Assembly: GCA_031262585.1 (NCBI GenBank)
Contig: JAISHK010000004.1
Coordinates: 124,001-188,000, forward strand
Origin: Endomicrobium sp.
GTDB taxonomy: Bacteria > Elusimicrobiota > Endomicrobiia > Endomicrobiales > Endomicrobiaceae
DNA: 64,000 bases
Reading direction: 5' to 3'
Position numbers and translations under genes: made by a program. The notes under the pieces were generated by a model. That model was not told the DNA's origin and did not search any database. It saw nothing but the letters and a program-made list of their open reading frames with translations. This document shows positions 20,111 to 31,067 of this stretch, one piece after another; the stretch's first letter is position 1; every line of letters starts with the position of its first letter.

Positions 20111-23100
20111 TATAAACATATTATCTCTATAACTCTTATATTAAAGTAATGCAAACAATTCGTTGGATTTTATAATTATTATGCTTTTTATATTAACTGT
20201 CCCAAAATATTTCATAACAAAACTTTGTAGAAAATCGCAATAAAATTAACAGAAAACAGTCAGCAAATATTGTTTTAATCGTTAGTTTATCGCTTTAGTT
20301 TTTTTATATGTTTTTACATCAGTTATGCAAAAACAATCTCATACATAAAAATCAAAGTATTGGTTAGTACTTTTATTTGATTTTAGATAACAGCAAAAAC
20401 GAAACTAAAATATAGGATTGTTTTAGCTAATAAAACAATCTTTAAGCAAGTTCTTTCTTATCAAAATAAATCTTTTTGTTTTCTAATTTACTTCAATTTC
20501 TTATTATATTACAAAGTCTGCTAACAATCCTTTTGATGTATTTTATTGACAATAAATTTCCTCCTCTTTTTCACATTTACAAGATTAACTTAAAAAATGA
20601 TTTAGATTTAAAATTAGTTAACTTATTTACTTTAATCTATTAACGCTTTCTTTGGTTAATTTTAAAGATTACTAACATAATACTCAATCATATCCAACTC
20701 CATCTTCTAGTAAACAACATACCAACCCAGTGAAATCATCATCTTGCTGCTTAATTTCCAGATTTTGAAATGAAAATTTAAATAATACTAATAAAATCAT
20801 CTAGGATACGCTTGATTACTTACTGCTAAAACATATTCCAATTAACAATAACTTCTCGTGATAGCAATCCTTTTCCTTACATTAAAACAATTACTTTATT
20901 CCACCAACACTTTGATATATTTTCTACTTTCGAAACAAATTCCAAATAAAGTTTTACCTATTAAGCGGGTTCAAATATTACTTTTAATTTAGCAGAAGAT
21001 TTTAACTCCTACAAGGAAATCCCGCAATTATTATACTTACACTCTTACATAAGTGCTTACAAGTCTATAGTCACTTAAAGTAACAATGCATCTCGAAGAA
21101 AATCTTCTAACTTTATTTATATTTGTTAATATTTGATCATTTTACATTATTATTCGAAACTTATTAATTGAATCTAAAACTCTAAGAATTTTATCACCTT
21201 TCTTAAGATTTTCGCTATCTTTTTACAAATTATCTCAAATCGTTGAATTCTAAAAATATCAATCTATGTTTATTCAGTAATTTCAAAAACATATACATAT
21301 TTGATAAGTTTAAATTTTCTAATATTAATTTAAACTATCACAGGACAGTTTAAGTTTTTAAGAAAATTATCACTTTGATCGACAATATTATTATCATTTT
21401 ATAAATTGTTTTAAATTGCTTCCATCCAAATTATTAATAAATCATCGTATTTAGTCAAAATTCTATAACTTTATTAGTATTATAATTAAACCTAATAATC
21501 GAACTATTCATTATTATTTTAAACTTGGTTTAAAAATTTATCTTTCTAAGGAAAATTAACGATTCTCCTTTTCATCAACGCAATCTATTTACAACAACAT
21601 TTCAAATCGCCATAAATAAAAAAAATAAATACATTCCTTTGTTCTTTCTGAAATCCCATAATTTTATCTACATTACTATCCTTCCCTTCGTTCTCCACCT
21701 ATTGTCTTAACTTAATTATAAACATTAATCTACAAAAAATTAATCACTTTACCTCTTTGTTCCTTCAATATTGCTAAAACTTTCATATTATTTTAAATTC
21801 CTGATTTTTCAGTACTATCGCCTAAAACTTAGGAAGAGAATCTAACACTTCAGAAAATCTATAACTTTTCTTTTAACATTTTTAAAATCCTTCTACAACT
21901 CTATGCAAATTCCTTTTACTCAAACTCATTAATTTTAAAGGTAACATCTAAGTTTATTGCACTGCAAACTCCATCTCTTACCAAATAAATTTTAAAAATC
22001 CTCTAGCTTCTCTGCATCTAATCCTAAGAAATTTTTAACCTTAACCTCAGATGATTTTGCTACCTCATAATTTATCAAAAACCTAAAAAGATAATCACAA
22101 TTATCTTCATTAACACTTACCATTTACATCACTAACTATTCTTACCAATATGCCCTACTTCCAATTGTTCTTCTAATGTTTGCATTTGCGAACAAGCTCT
22201 TGTATTTTACCTATCATTTACATTTCTAAAAATCTCAACCAACTACCCTTCTCAACTAAAAAACTCTTAACTACCATTTTAAACAATTCAAGCAATAATC
22301 TTTTTAAAAATTCACGAGGTACTTCTTCCAATATAATCATTAAATGCGTGTATCATAATATCTTCTTCAATACCTATTAACTTCTCAAAAGAAAATCCAT
22401 ATCTGTTTATCTAAACATTCTTCAATAAATTTCAATTTAAAAAACATTCTAATAATTTTGCTACATTTAATTTAGCACTATTATCCATTAATGCTCTTTA
22501 TTCACTCTCGTAGTAAAATATTTCATCGTTTCAACAACTATTGTCGCTGTATAACTGCCATACATTTTATTCCAAAACTCTTTATAGCACTTGGTATCTT
22601 TTTAATCTTCTTTCTGTTTATACTTCAGATAAACCTCTACTGCAGTTATATTTTCTTATTGTTCTGCTTAAGCAACTATTATTTCTTGTTCAATTTTAGT
22701 ATACTCTGAATAACTTTTTCCATCATTTCTAATTCTTAGAATCCATTCATAGCCAATCAAATACTAACGCAACATATACTATTTATTGCAGTATAATATT
22801 CCATTTCTTCTATTAACTCTCCTAATTACTTTTTATACTTCTTGTCTCATGATTGTGCTCTTTACTAATTTTTAATGTTTAATGTTTATTCTCTCGCTTT
22901 TTCTATATTTAACTCAAATATACCCTACATCTCAGATATTGCCATTTTACTCCATATTTCTTCTTTAAACTTCTTGAACTGTTGTCATACATATATTACT
23001 TTAAATCTTTGCCAACCATTTTTTATCTTAATTTCCTAGAGCAAATGAATATTCTTTGATAAGTTGTTTAAAATTTTTAATTTGCATAGTAACATAAAAC

Positions 23101-25072
23101 CTAATTCTACAAATTTTACATAGGAAGAATCATATTATATTTCTATTTCCTTTTACATAATCCATTATTTCTAATACTCTCTTGCGTTCCATACATCCAC
23201 TTAATTCTATATTTAAAATATTATCATGCTTACAATTTTTACCTTCATATTCTTCACCTAGTTCCTTTTCGCTCTTTGTTTTACTATTTTTCATATTTAT
23301 TTATATTTTTTATCCATTTAGATGTATTTTTTAAATACTTAAATAAAAATATTATGTACATATTATTTTCCAACATAAAAATTAAACCTTTTATAAAATT
23401 TCTTTAACTTTGTCTTTTTAAATCTAAATTCATAACATTTATTTGAATACAAGTCTTTCCACAAGGTATGGTTTAGAAAAATCATTTTTTACATCTTCTA
23501 TTAATTTTAATTTTGTCAGATGCTTTTTTATAATAAAAGAACTTACAATTTTTTCCTGAGCAAGAATTATCTAAAAATACAATTTAGATTTTATTTCTTT
23601 TCAACGTCGATATATTTTTACAGTTTTTTCTGGTAAGCCATATAACTTATCTCCATTTTATGCTTTATACACAAATATTTAAGAATATTATTGTACATTG
23701 AAATAGTCTTTGTCCAATATAATACCTATTTCATACTTTTCATGGAAAACATAATTGTCTGAAGTTATTTTTTAAATATCCTCTTACTTTAACTACCATC
23801 ACTAACTTTTTGAAAATTTAATAATTTTTTCTTATAGAACATTTCGTAACTTAACTACGCTCACATTCTTCTTCATTCACACAATAAATTTTTATAATTA
23901 CATTTTATCAGCAAAATTTTAAATGATTTCATAAAAAATGACATTTCTTTAAAAGTCAGTAAAACTCTTTATCCTTGACACTGTATTTTTACATTTATAA
24001 AGATTATTTACGAGAAGATTATACTCTTAAAACCTTTTTTCTTCTTTTTCACTTATAGAATAATCAAAGCACAATGTATATACTATTTAAGGAATATTTT
24101 TTACTAAATAATTAAAATAATCTTAAACGTAAAATTAAAACCATCAAAATTAACAGATATTATTTTTATTTCATTAACAAAAGAATTTAAAAATTGAGTT
24201 CTATAATACACTTATTGAATTAATTCTAATTGGCACATCACTTACAATAGGCCAAATATCTTTATAACATTTCCTCTTTGCTGCAAGCTGTATTTTATTT
24301 CAACAAATTTGTTCTTGTATAACAAACGAAAATAATGATATATTAATTTATCAAAGTCACATTTTTAATCTTGAATAATAGTAGCACTATTATTTGTTTT
24401 TGTACTTGCAACGTTACAATTAAATTACTAACGCATGCAATAAAATCTTTAAGATTTTTTATTTGTTCAGTCACATAAGGTTTTTGTTGTATCTATGCTA
24501 TTGGGAGGTAATATGGGTATATTAAAACAGAATTAATAAAAAACTTATATCATTTTAAAAGATTTAATTCTTATTCTTTAACAAAAGCAAAAACATATGT
24601 AAATTTTAAAAATATTACTGTATTGCAGTTCAGATATACATTTAAATGATATGGCTTCGTCACTACAATTAATTCCAAATAAATACTCTTTACTCAAAAC
24701 ATCAACTTTAAAAATTATTTTTTTAATAATGTTTTCATATTGTTTTTCATTTTATTGGTTTATTATAATACCCATTAGTTTCACATCTCCTTGACACAGT
24801 ATAAAATTAAGATTTTTTATAATTTATCTTTATTGCTTAATCGCAAAAATAACTTTTTTCTATAATTTTAAAAATACAGTTATTATTCATACATATTTTT
24901 GTACCAAAACACAAAATTAAAGGAGTTTGTAAAAGATCAAGAAAGATTAAATTTATTTTTCATATATAATATCAAGAAGAAGATTATAAAAATAAATTAC
25001 TTTTTCAATTTCAATGATACTAATAGTAAGATTACAAGACCATTATAGCCATTATCACTACTACCACAAAAT
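20111..25072. other. 5-kb decayed block, old minus-strand coding
   Basis: No intact gene. From about 23,300 down to 20,600 the minus strand carries a succession of protein-like scraps interrupted by stops: MKNSKTKSEKELGEEYEG from the ATG at 23294, LEIMDYVKGNRNII, GELIEEMEYYTAINSI, YKEFWNKMYGSYTATIVV, GFSFEKLIGIEEDIMIHAF, and INYEVAKSSEVKVKNFLG. A separate patch near 23,450-23,680 (minus) reads YGLPEKTVKIYRR and LKLIEDVKNDFSKPYLVE. I do not recognise the family; one or two long genes seem to have died here. No repeats or transposase motifs were seen. Confidence 0.4.
20416..20440. terminator. possible relic terminator hairpin
   Basis: GATTGTTTTA, loop GCTAA, TAAAACAATC: a perfect 10-bp stem followed by TTTAAG, about 300 bases beyond the thiG remnant. 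It may have ended a former thiamine operon. Confidence 0.35.
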
Positions 25073-25102
25073 TTGACAAGAATATTTTCTTTTCGTTATA
25101 AT
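25073..25102 (+). promoter_or_regulatory. promoter of tRNA-Ala
   Basis: TTGACA (25073-25078), 18 bases, TATAAT (25097-25102), 20 bases before the tRNA. Confidence 0.8.
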
Positions 25103-25122
25103 AATGGTCAAATATCTTAATT

Positions 25123-25195
<73 letters not shown>

Positions 25196-25255
25196 TTTTA
25201 AATTAATACACATAAAAGTTTTAATAATCACTTATATTTTCTGGTTTGACTATCG

Positions 25256-25284
25256 TTGACATTATCTGCAAAATTTATTATAAA
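25256..25284 (+). promoter_or_regulatory. promoter of the HU operon
   Basis: TTGACA (25256-25261), 17 bases, TATAAA (25279-25284), 47 bases before the HU start codon. Confidence 0.7.
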
Positions 25285-25331
25285 ATGAATGGATTTTAGG
25301 ATGCAACTACTTACACGGAGGTGCTTTCTTG

Positions 25332-25607
25332 ATGAAAAAGCCTGATATAATTAAACAAGTTTCAGATATTTCAGGACTGACACAAGGAGATTCAAACAAG
25401 GTAATAAAAGCTCTAATTAAAGCGATTCAAGCAAGTTTGCAAAACAATGAAATAATTTCTTTATCAGGACTTGGTTCTTTTAGAGTTAAGCCACGCAAAG
25501 CAAGGCAAGGTAGAAATCCTAAAACAGGAGAAATCGTTCCAATTAACGCTGGAAAAAAGGTATCTTTTAAACCCACTACAACACTCAGAAAAATAATCCA
25601 GCAATAA
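25332..25607 (+). CDS. hup: HU-family DNA-binding protein
   Basis: A 91-residue nucleoid protein that bends and compacts DNA as a dimer. It has the helical N-terminal half (KPDIIKQVSDISGL), the core LSGLGSFRVKPRKARQGRNP (the HU/IHF signature with the beta-arm RNPKTGE) and a basic end. The ATG at 25332 follows GGAGGTG; an adjacent TTG at 25329 would only add one residue. It is the first gene of an operon with the aminotransferase and hom. Confidence 0.95.
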   Translation: MKKPDIIKQVSDISGLTQGDSNKVIKALIKAIQASLQNNEIISLSGLGSFRVKPRKARQGRNPKTGEIVPINAGKKVSFKPTTTLRKIIQQ

Positions 25608-25622
25608 GAGTCGAAATTATTT

Positions 25623-26852
25623 ATGATTAATATAGAACCATCAAATAATCTAAAAAATTTACCACCATATCTTTTTACTAAAATAAACCAAATAAAGAAA
25701 GAAGTCCATACTAAAAATCTTGACATAATAGATTTAGGAATGGGTAATCCAGATTTACCACCTCCTGATAATATTATTGAAAGACTATGTGACACTGTTA
25801 AACACCATCGTAATACACATAAATATTCTCAAGCAAAAGGAATGCCAAAATTTAGGAAAACTATCGCAAAATGGATGGACAAACGTTTTGGAGTAAAATT
25901 TGATTATGAAAATGAAATTCTTTCCTTAATAGGTTCAAAAGAAGGTATAGCTCATTTATGTATGTCATATTTAAATTCTGGAGATTATGTTTTAGTATGT
26001 GATCCAACATACCCGGTGCATTTTAACGCTGCAGCTTTGGTGGGAGCAAAAATTTATAACATGCCTTTACTTATAAAAAACAATTTTTTACCAGATTTTA
26101 CAAAAATTCCTGAAAAAATAGCTCAAAAATCAAAAATGATGTTTCTGAATTATCCCAATAATCCTACGGCCACAGTAGTAGAAGATAATAATTTTTGGAA
26201 AGAAGCAATAAAATTTTGTAAAAAACATAACATTTTACTCATATCAGACAATGCTTATTCAGAACTAACTTTTGGAAATTATTCTGCTCCTTCAATTTTT
26301 GAATTTCCCGGAGCAAAAGATACTGCATTAGAATTTCACTCTTTTTCAAAAACATTCAACATGGCAGGGTGGCGATTAGGATGGGTTTGTGGAGTTAAAA
26401 AATTACTATATCCTCTTGAAAAATTTAAGTCTTTTTTAGATTACGGTTCCTCTACGTTTATGCAACTAGCAGGTATTTCAGCATTAAATGACTCGCAAAC
26501 ATTTGGAAAAGAATTGTCATTAATTTATGAAAGAAGAATGAAAAAAATGGTTAAAGGCTTACAAAAATTAGGGTGGCGAAGCAACGAAACCAAAGGAACA
26601 ATGTATGTATGGGCTAGACTTCCTGATTGTTTAATAAAAGAAGGTTCTTTAAGCGTAGCAGAAAGACTAGTAAAAGAAACCGGTGTTGTTATCTCACCAG
26701 GAATAGGTTTTGGTAAACATGGTGAAGGTTATATAAGAATATCTTTAGTAACCCATGAAAAAAGATTTCATGATGCATTGCTTCGCATAGGCAAATTTAC
26801 TAAAAATGCTCAAAAAAACATTAAATTCTCAAGGATTTATTATGGAAAATAA
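25623..26852 (+). CDS. class I/II PLP aminotransferase (alanine/aspartate type, AlaC-like)
   Basis: A 409-residue fold-type I aminotransferase. Key elements are the substrate loop LGMGNPDLPPP, the cofactor residues in NYPNNPTA and ISDNAYSEL, the Schiff-base Lys in SFSKTFNMAGWRLGW, and the C-terminal Arg in YIRISL. The pattern resembles AlaC and LL-diaminopimelate aminotransferase relatives. It sits 15 bases after HU, and its last 11 bases overlap hom. Coupling to homoserine dehydrogenase favours a role in aspartate- or alanine-family amino-acid synthesis; exact substrate is not decidable from sequence reading. Confidence 0.88.
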   Translation: MINIEPSNNLKNLPPYLFTKINQIKKEVHTKNLDIIDLGMGNPDLPPPDNIIERLCDTVKHHRNTHKYSQAKGMPKFRKTIAKWMDKRFGVKFDYENEILSLIGSKEGIAHLCMSYLNSGDYVLVCDPTYPVHFNAAALVGAKIYNMPLLIKNNFLPDFTKIPEKIAQKSKMMFLNYPNNPTATVVEDNNFWKEAIKFCKKHNILLISDNAYSELTFGNYSAPSIFEFPGAKDTALEFHSFSKTFNMAGWRLGWVCGVKKLLYPLEKFKSFLDYGSSTFMQLAGISALNDSQTFGKELSLIYERRMKKMVKGLQKLGWRSNETKGTMYVWARLPDCLIKEGSLSVAERLVKETGVVISPGIGFGKHGEGYIRISLVTHEKRFHDALLRIGKFTKNAQKNIKFSRIYYGK

Positions 26853-28128
26853 GCATATCAATATAGGTTTAATAGGGTATGGAACCGTAGGGAAAGGTGT
26901 AGTAAAAATATTGGAAGAAAATAAAAAAATAGTTTTAAGAAAAGTGGGAAAATCTGTACGCATAAAATCAATTTGCGATTTACGCCCCATAGATAGATCA
27001 GAATTTTATGTAAAAAATTTTAAAAATATTATAAAAGATCATGAAATAGATTTAATTGTTGAACTTATCGGTGGATACGAACCCGCTAGAACAATAATAA
27101 TAGAATCCTTAAAAGCTGGCAAAAATGTTGTAACAGCAAATAAAGCTGTTCTTGCAAAATATTGGGATCAGATTTTTACAACAGCACAAGAGTGTCAAAA
27201 ATCAATATATTACGAAGCCTCAGTAGGTGGAGTAATTCCTGTAGTTCAAGGACTAAGCGAAGGGCTCGCATCTGAAGAAATACTTGAAATTAAAGGTATT
27301 CTAAATGGCACTACAAATTTTATTCTTAGTGAAATGACAAAAAAAGGAGTCACTTATGAATCCGCTTTAAAAAGAGCACAAGAAGAAGGTTTTGCCGAGG
27401 CAGAACCTTCCTTTGACACTAATGGCATTGATACAGCCAACAAATTAGCAATACTTTCATCACTTGCTTGGGGTGGCTGGATAAAAGTTAAAGATATATC
27501 TACCAATGGAATTGCAAACCTTGATATTGAAGATGTTTTAATAACACGAGATTTTGGATATGATGTAAAGCTTATTGGTTCAGCGCAAAAAACAAAAAAT
27601 GGGATAGACTTATCCGTACAACCATGTCTTGTAAATCATGAACATACTTTTGCAACAGTTGAAAATGAATATAATGCCGTTATGATAACAGGGAAAGATT
27701 CAGGCGACGTTTTATTCTATGGAAAAGGAGCAGGACAACTACCCGCTGCAAGTGCTGTAGTGTCAGACATTATAAATCTTTCAAAATCCATTGTTGCAAA
27801 TACAGCCGGGGTAGTATCTGACGTAATTTACAATAAAAACAAGAAAATTAAAATTATTCCATCTGGAAAAAGCAGAGCTCCTTATTATTTAAGACTATCT
27901 GTTTTTGACAAACCAGGAGTTTTATCAAAAATTTCCGGAATATTGGGTAAATATAAAGTTTCAATAGCAAGTCTTTCCCAACCTGATATAAACGATAGCA
28001 ATTATGCTAGAATCATTATAATTACACATGAAACTTATCGTGAAAATATTGAGAAAGCTTTAAAACAAATTAATGCCACAAAATCTATAGTAAAATACAA
28101 AACTGTTAAAATCAAAATAGAAATATAA
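26842..28128 (+). CDS. hom: homoserine dehydrogenase
   Basis: A 428-residue enzyme that reduces aspartate semialdehyde to homoserine, the branch point to threonine and methionine. It has the NAD(P)-binding GYGTVGKGV at the start, the catalytic core with GGVIPVVQGLSEGLA, GILNGTTNFILSEM and the DTNGIDTANKLAIL region, and a C-terminal ACT domain (RLSVFDKPGVLSKISGIL) that normally senses threonine. I chose the ATG at 26842 because AAGGA lies six bases upstream; it overlaps the preceding gene by 11 bases. Retained hom beside a dead methionine-synthase activator suggests threonine is the main product. Confidence 0.96.
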   Translation: MENKHINIGLIGYGTVGKGVVKILEENKKIVLRKVGKSVRIKSICDLRPIDRSEFYVKNFKNIIKDHEIDLIVELIGGYEPARTIIIESLKAGKNVVTANKAVLAKYWDQIFTTAQECQKSIYYEASVGGVIPVVQGLSEGLASEEILEIKGILNGTTNFILSEMTKKGVTYESALKRAQEEGFAEAEPSFDTNGIDTANKLAILSSLAWGGWIKVKDISTNGIANLDIEDVLITRDFGYDVKLIGSAQKTKNGIDLSVQPCLVNHEHTFATVENEYNAVMITGKDSGDVLFYGKGAGQLPAASAVVSDIINLSKSIVANTAGVVSDVIYNKNKKIKIIPSGKSRAPYYLRLSVFDKPGVLSKISGILGKYKVSIASLSQPDINDSNYARIIIITHETYRENIEKALKQINATKSIVKYKTVKIKIEI

Positions 28129-28289
28129 ATACTTCCAAAGACTTATTATATATATTTTTTCTATTACGTCTGACGCTATATATAAAAATATTAACTTGAA
28201 ATTTTATCTTTTTTAAAAAAATTAAATAAACATCTTGCAAAGAAAAGATCATAAAAACAACTATTTTAGTAAACTACTATAAATTCAAG

Positions 28290-28319
28290 TTGACTATAGT
28301 AATTTTCATGTTGTATAAT
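28290..28319 (+). promoter_or_regulatory. promoter of bioB
   Basis: TTGACT (28290-28295), 18 bases, TATAAT (28314-28319), 46 bases before the ATG. Confidence 0.7.
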
Positions 28320-28365
28320 TCTGTGTTAAGTGGATTAACAAAAATTAAATATTAAAAAGGTGAAA

Positions 28366-29325
28366 ATGGAAAATTTAATACTAGAAATTATAAATGGAAA
28401 ACAAATTTCAAAAGATGAAGCACTTATACTTTTTGACTTTGAAATTGATCAGCTTTTTTTAGTTTCTTCAAAAATACGTAAAAAATATAAGGGGAACCAA
28501 GCAAAAGTCTGTTCTATTATAAATGCAAAGTCCGGACAATGTGGGGAAAACTGCAAATTTTGCGCTCAATCAGTTTTCAATAAAACTGATGTTCAATCTT
28601 ATCCTCTTATTAGTACTAAACAAATTGAAGATATTTCTACAAAAGCTCTAGAAAGCGTAGGATGTTTCGGAATAGTTTCAAGTGGGAATTATTTAAGTGA
28701 TAATGAAATAGAAAAACTTTGCGAAATGTTTAAAAAACATAAAAAAGTATCTCATTTGAGTGTTTCCATAGGTAAAATATCCGATAAAAATTTAATTAAA
28801 TTAAAAAAAGCTGGCATAAAAAAAATACATCATAATCTTGAAACTTCTGAAAATTTTTATCCTAACATCTGTTCTACACATACTTATCAAGAAAGAGTTG
28901 ATACTATTAAAAGAGCTAAAAAAATTGGATTTAAAATTTGTTCAGGTGGGATATTTGGTATAGGCGAAAGCCTTAACGATAGAATAAATTTAGCATTTAC
29001 CTTAAAAAAATTGGATCCTGATAGTGTTCCAATGAATTTTTTTATGCACATTAATGGTCTACCTTTATGCCATCTTCCAGTAATAACCCCTATTGAAATT
29101 TTAAAAACCATTGCTATTTTTAGAATAATTCTTCAAAGTCCAGATATCATGATTTGCGGAGGGAGAGAAAAACAATTAAGAGATTTACAATCATGGATAT
29201 TTCAAGCTGGAGCAAATGGAATGATGAGCGGGGGTTATCTTACATCAGGTGGCAGAAGCATTGCTAGAGACAAACAAATGATTAAAGACTTAGAACTAGA
29301 ACTAGATATAGATATGCGAGAATAA
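28366..29325 (+). CDS. bioB: biotin synthase BioB
   Basis: A 319-residue radical-SAM enzyme inserting sulfur into dethiobiotin. CGENCKFCAQS carries the SAM cluster; HHNLETSENFY, RVDTIKRAKKIGFKICSGG and GGREKQLRDLQ are BioB signatures, the last containing the Arg ligand of the [2Fe-2S] cluster. I use the ATG at 28366 behind AAAGGTG (a GTG at 28360 is possible). It has its own promoter and no other bio genes nearby, so dethiobiotin may be imported or made elsewhere. birA in this window gives the downstream use of biotin. Confidence 0.94.
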   Translation: MENLILEIINGKQISKDEALILFDFEIDQLFLVSSKIRKKYKGNQAKVCSIINAKSGQCGENCKFCAQSVFNKTDVQSYPLISTKQIEDISTKALESVGCFGIVSSGNYLSDNEIEKLCEMFKKHKKVSHLSVSIGKISDKNLIKLKKAGIKKIHHNLETSENFYPNICSTHTYQERVDTIKRAKKIGFKICSGGIFGIGESLNDRINLAFTLKKLDPDSVPMNFFMHINGLPLCHLPVITPIEILKTIAIFRIILQSPDIMICGGREKQLRDLQSWIFQAGANGMMSGGYLTSGGRSIARDKQMIKDLELELDIDMRE

Positions 29326-29387
29326 TATTTCTTACAAAAGTAACTGTCGACAATTTTTTAAACTTTCTAAATATTAAAGGCATAAAA

Positions 29388-31067
29388 TTATTGTTTTTGT
29401 GTATTATGTTCATATTGTAAAGTTTTCGTAATCATTTCTGTAACAGTCTTAGGGCCAAAATATTGTATAGGGCCTGAAAAAATATACATTTCGTTATTAG
29501 CCCAGTTATCTCTTCTCTTAATAAACTCTTTGAACGACTTACTATTTAAATCAACTAGTACTTTTTTTATAACCGGCTTTTCCTTACCATCCCTCTTTTC
29601 CATATCAAGCATCATTGTAAAAGGCACACCTCCACATTCCCATTGTTTAGGCGGTTGCACAAGATTCTTAATATACGACATATAACCAGAAAAACCATTT
29701 AATATAAGCAATGCAGCATTATAACCTAGAGCATACGTATAATTTGCATCAAAATTCGACGGAATACCACAACGTCCTTCATATCCAAAGAAATGCGTAA
29801 TGGTTGCAAATTTTCCACTATATTTGCCTTCTTTTTTAAGCTCCATTAATCTTTTTTGCACCATTTTAATCAAAAGCTTTTCCGTTTCAATTAATGATAC
29901 TATTACGTTCCCGTGAGGATCTCTATCTAATATAAACTGAGTTGCAATTTCTGCAGGTAAAGAAACCATTAAATTTGAAAGCTTTTGAGTAAGCTTACCG
30001 CATATAAAACTTTTTCTATCTTCAATTGAACAAAATTTTAAAAGAACGTCAGCATACTCAACTAAAATATCATTTAAAGCAACAATAAGCTCATTTATTT
30101 CCGATATAAACTCTATCAGACCTTCGGGCACCAAAATTATGCCAAAATTTTTACCATTTCTAGAACGCTTTATAATAACATCAACAATACCTTCGACAAC
30201 TTCACTAAGAGTCATGTTTTTTGCAAGAATCTCTTCACCTATTAACACAATATTAGGCTGAGTTTTAAAACCAACCTCCAAAGTAATATGCGAAGCACTT
30301 CTACCCATAAGGCGCACAAAATGCCAATATTTACGCGATGAATTCGCATCTCTGCAAATATTTCCTACAAGTTCAGAATAAATTTTAGTTGCTGTATCAA
30401 AACCAAAAGAAGTTTCTACAAATTGATTTTTTAAATCTCCATCAATAGTTTTTGGAATACCAACGATACACTTATCCATGCTTTCCTGTTTTAAATACTC
30501 CGCCAGTACAGCAGCATTTGTATTAGAATCATCTCCACCTACAATGACCAATGCATCTATTTTACATATTTCAAGATTATTTTTAACTGAACAAAACTGT
30601 TCAGAACTTTCAATTTTTGTTCTGCCAGTTTGTATATAATCAAATCCACCTGTATTTCTATATTTATTGAGAACTTTTTTAGAAATTTCTTTATATTTAT
30701 TTTTTAAAATTCCAGTTGGGCCTCCTAAATACCCTATTAAAGTATTTTTTTTGTTTGCTTTTTTTAATCCGTCAAAAAGTCCAGCGATAACATTATGTCC
30801 TCCCGGAGCTTGGCCTCCAGATAATAAAATAGCAACTTTAACAACTTTCTTTTTAATTGAAAGATTTAAACCTTTTTTAAATGTTACTACAGGTAATCCA
30901 TAAGTATTTCTAAAAAATTCTTGAATTTTTTTTTGATTGGCCACAGATTCTGTGGGTTTTCCTTTAGCAGGTTTAATAAACACTAACCTTCGTCTTAAAA
31001 TATTAGGAAGTATAGGCTTAAATTTCGCCCTTTCAATTTGAATTTCCGAAACGTTAGATATTTCCAA
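29388..31067 (-). CDS. pfp: pyrophosphate-dependent 6-phosphofructokinase (long form)
   Basis: A 559-residue phosphofructokinase that uses PPi instead of ATP, making the step reversible and energy-saving in anaerobes. GGDDSNTNA has the double Asp that blocks ATP and marks PPi enzymes; PKTIDGDLKN carries the PPi-binding Lys; MGRSASHITLE is the fructose-6-phosphate site. Length matches the long (plant-beta or Borrelia-like) PFP class. The start is TTG with GAGGT upstream. It converges on bioB with only 62 bases between stops. Confidence 0.95.
   Translation of the reverse strand: MEISNVSEIQIERAKFKPILPNILRRRLVFIKPAKGKPTESVANQKKIQEFFRNTYGLPVVTFKKGLNLSIKKKVVKVAILLSGGQAPGGHNVIAGLFDGLKKANKKNTLIGYLGGPTGILKNKYKEISKKVLNKYRNTGGFDYIQTGRTKIESSEQFCSVKNNLEICKIDALVIVGGDDSNTNAAVLAEYLKQESMDKCIVGIPKTIDGDLKNQFVETSFGFDTATKIYSELVGNICRDANSSRKYWHFVRLMGRSASHITLEVGFKTQPNIVLIGEEILAKNMTLSEVVEGIVDVIIKRSRNGKNFGIILVPEGLIEFISEINELIVALNDILVEYADVLLKFCSIEDRKSFICGKLTQKLSNLMVSLPAEIATQFILDRDPHGNVIVSLIETEKLLIKMVQKRLMELKKEGKYSGKFATITHFFGYEGRCGIPSNFDANYTYALGYNAALLILNGFSGYMSYIKNLVQPPKQWECGGVPFTMMLDMEKRDGKEKPVIKKVLVDLNSKSFKEFIKRRDNWANNEMYIFSGPIQYFGPKTVTEMITKTLQYEHNTQKQ

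Noticed and set aside
22180..22709. Two plus-strand frames of 66 and 72 codons.
   Set aside because: They run opposite to the more protein-like minus-strand fragments and have low-complexity composition; treated as chance.
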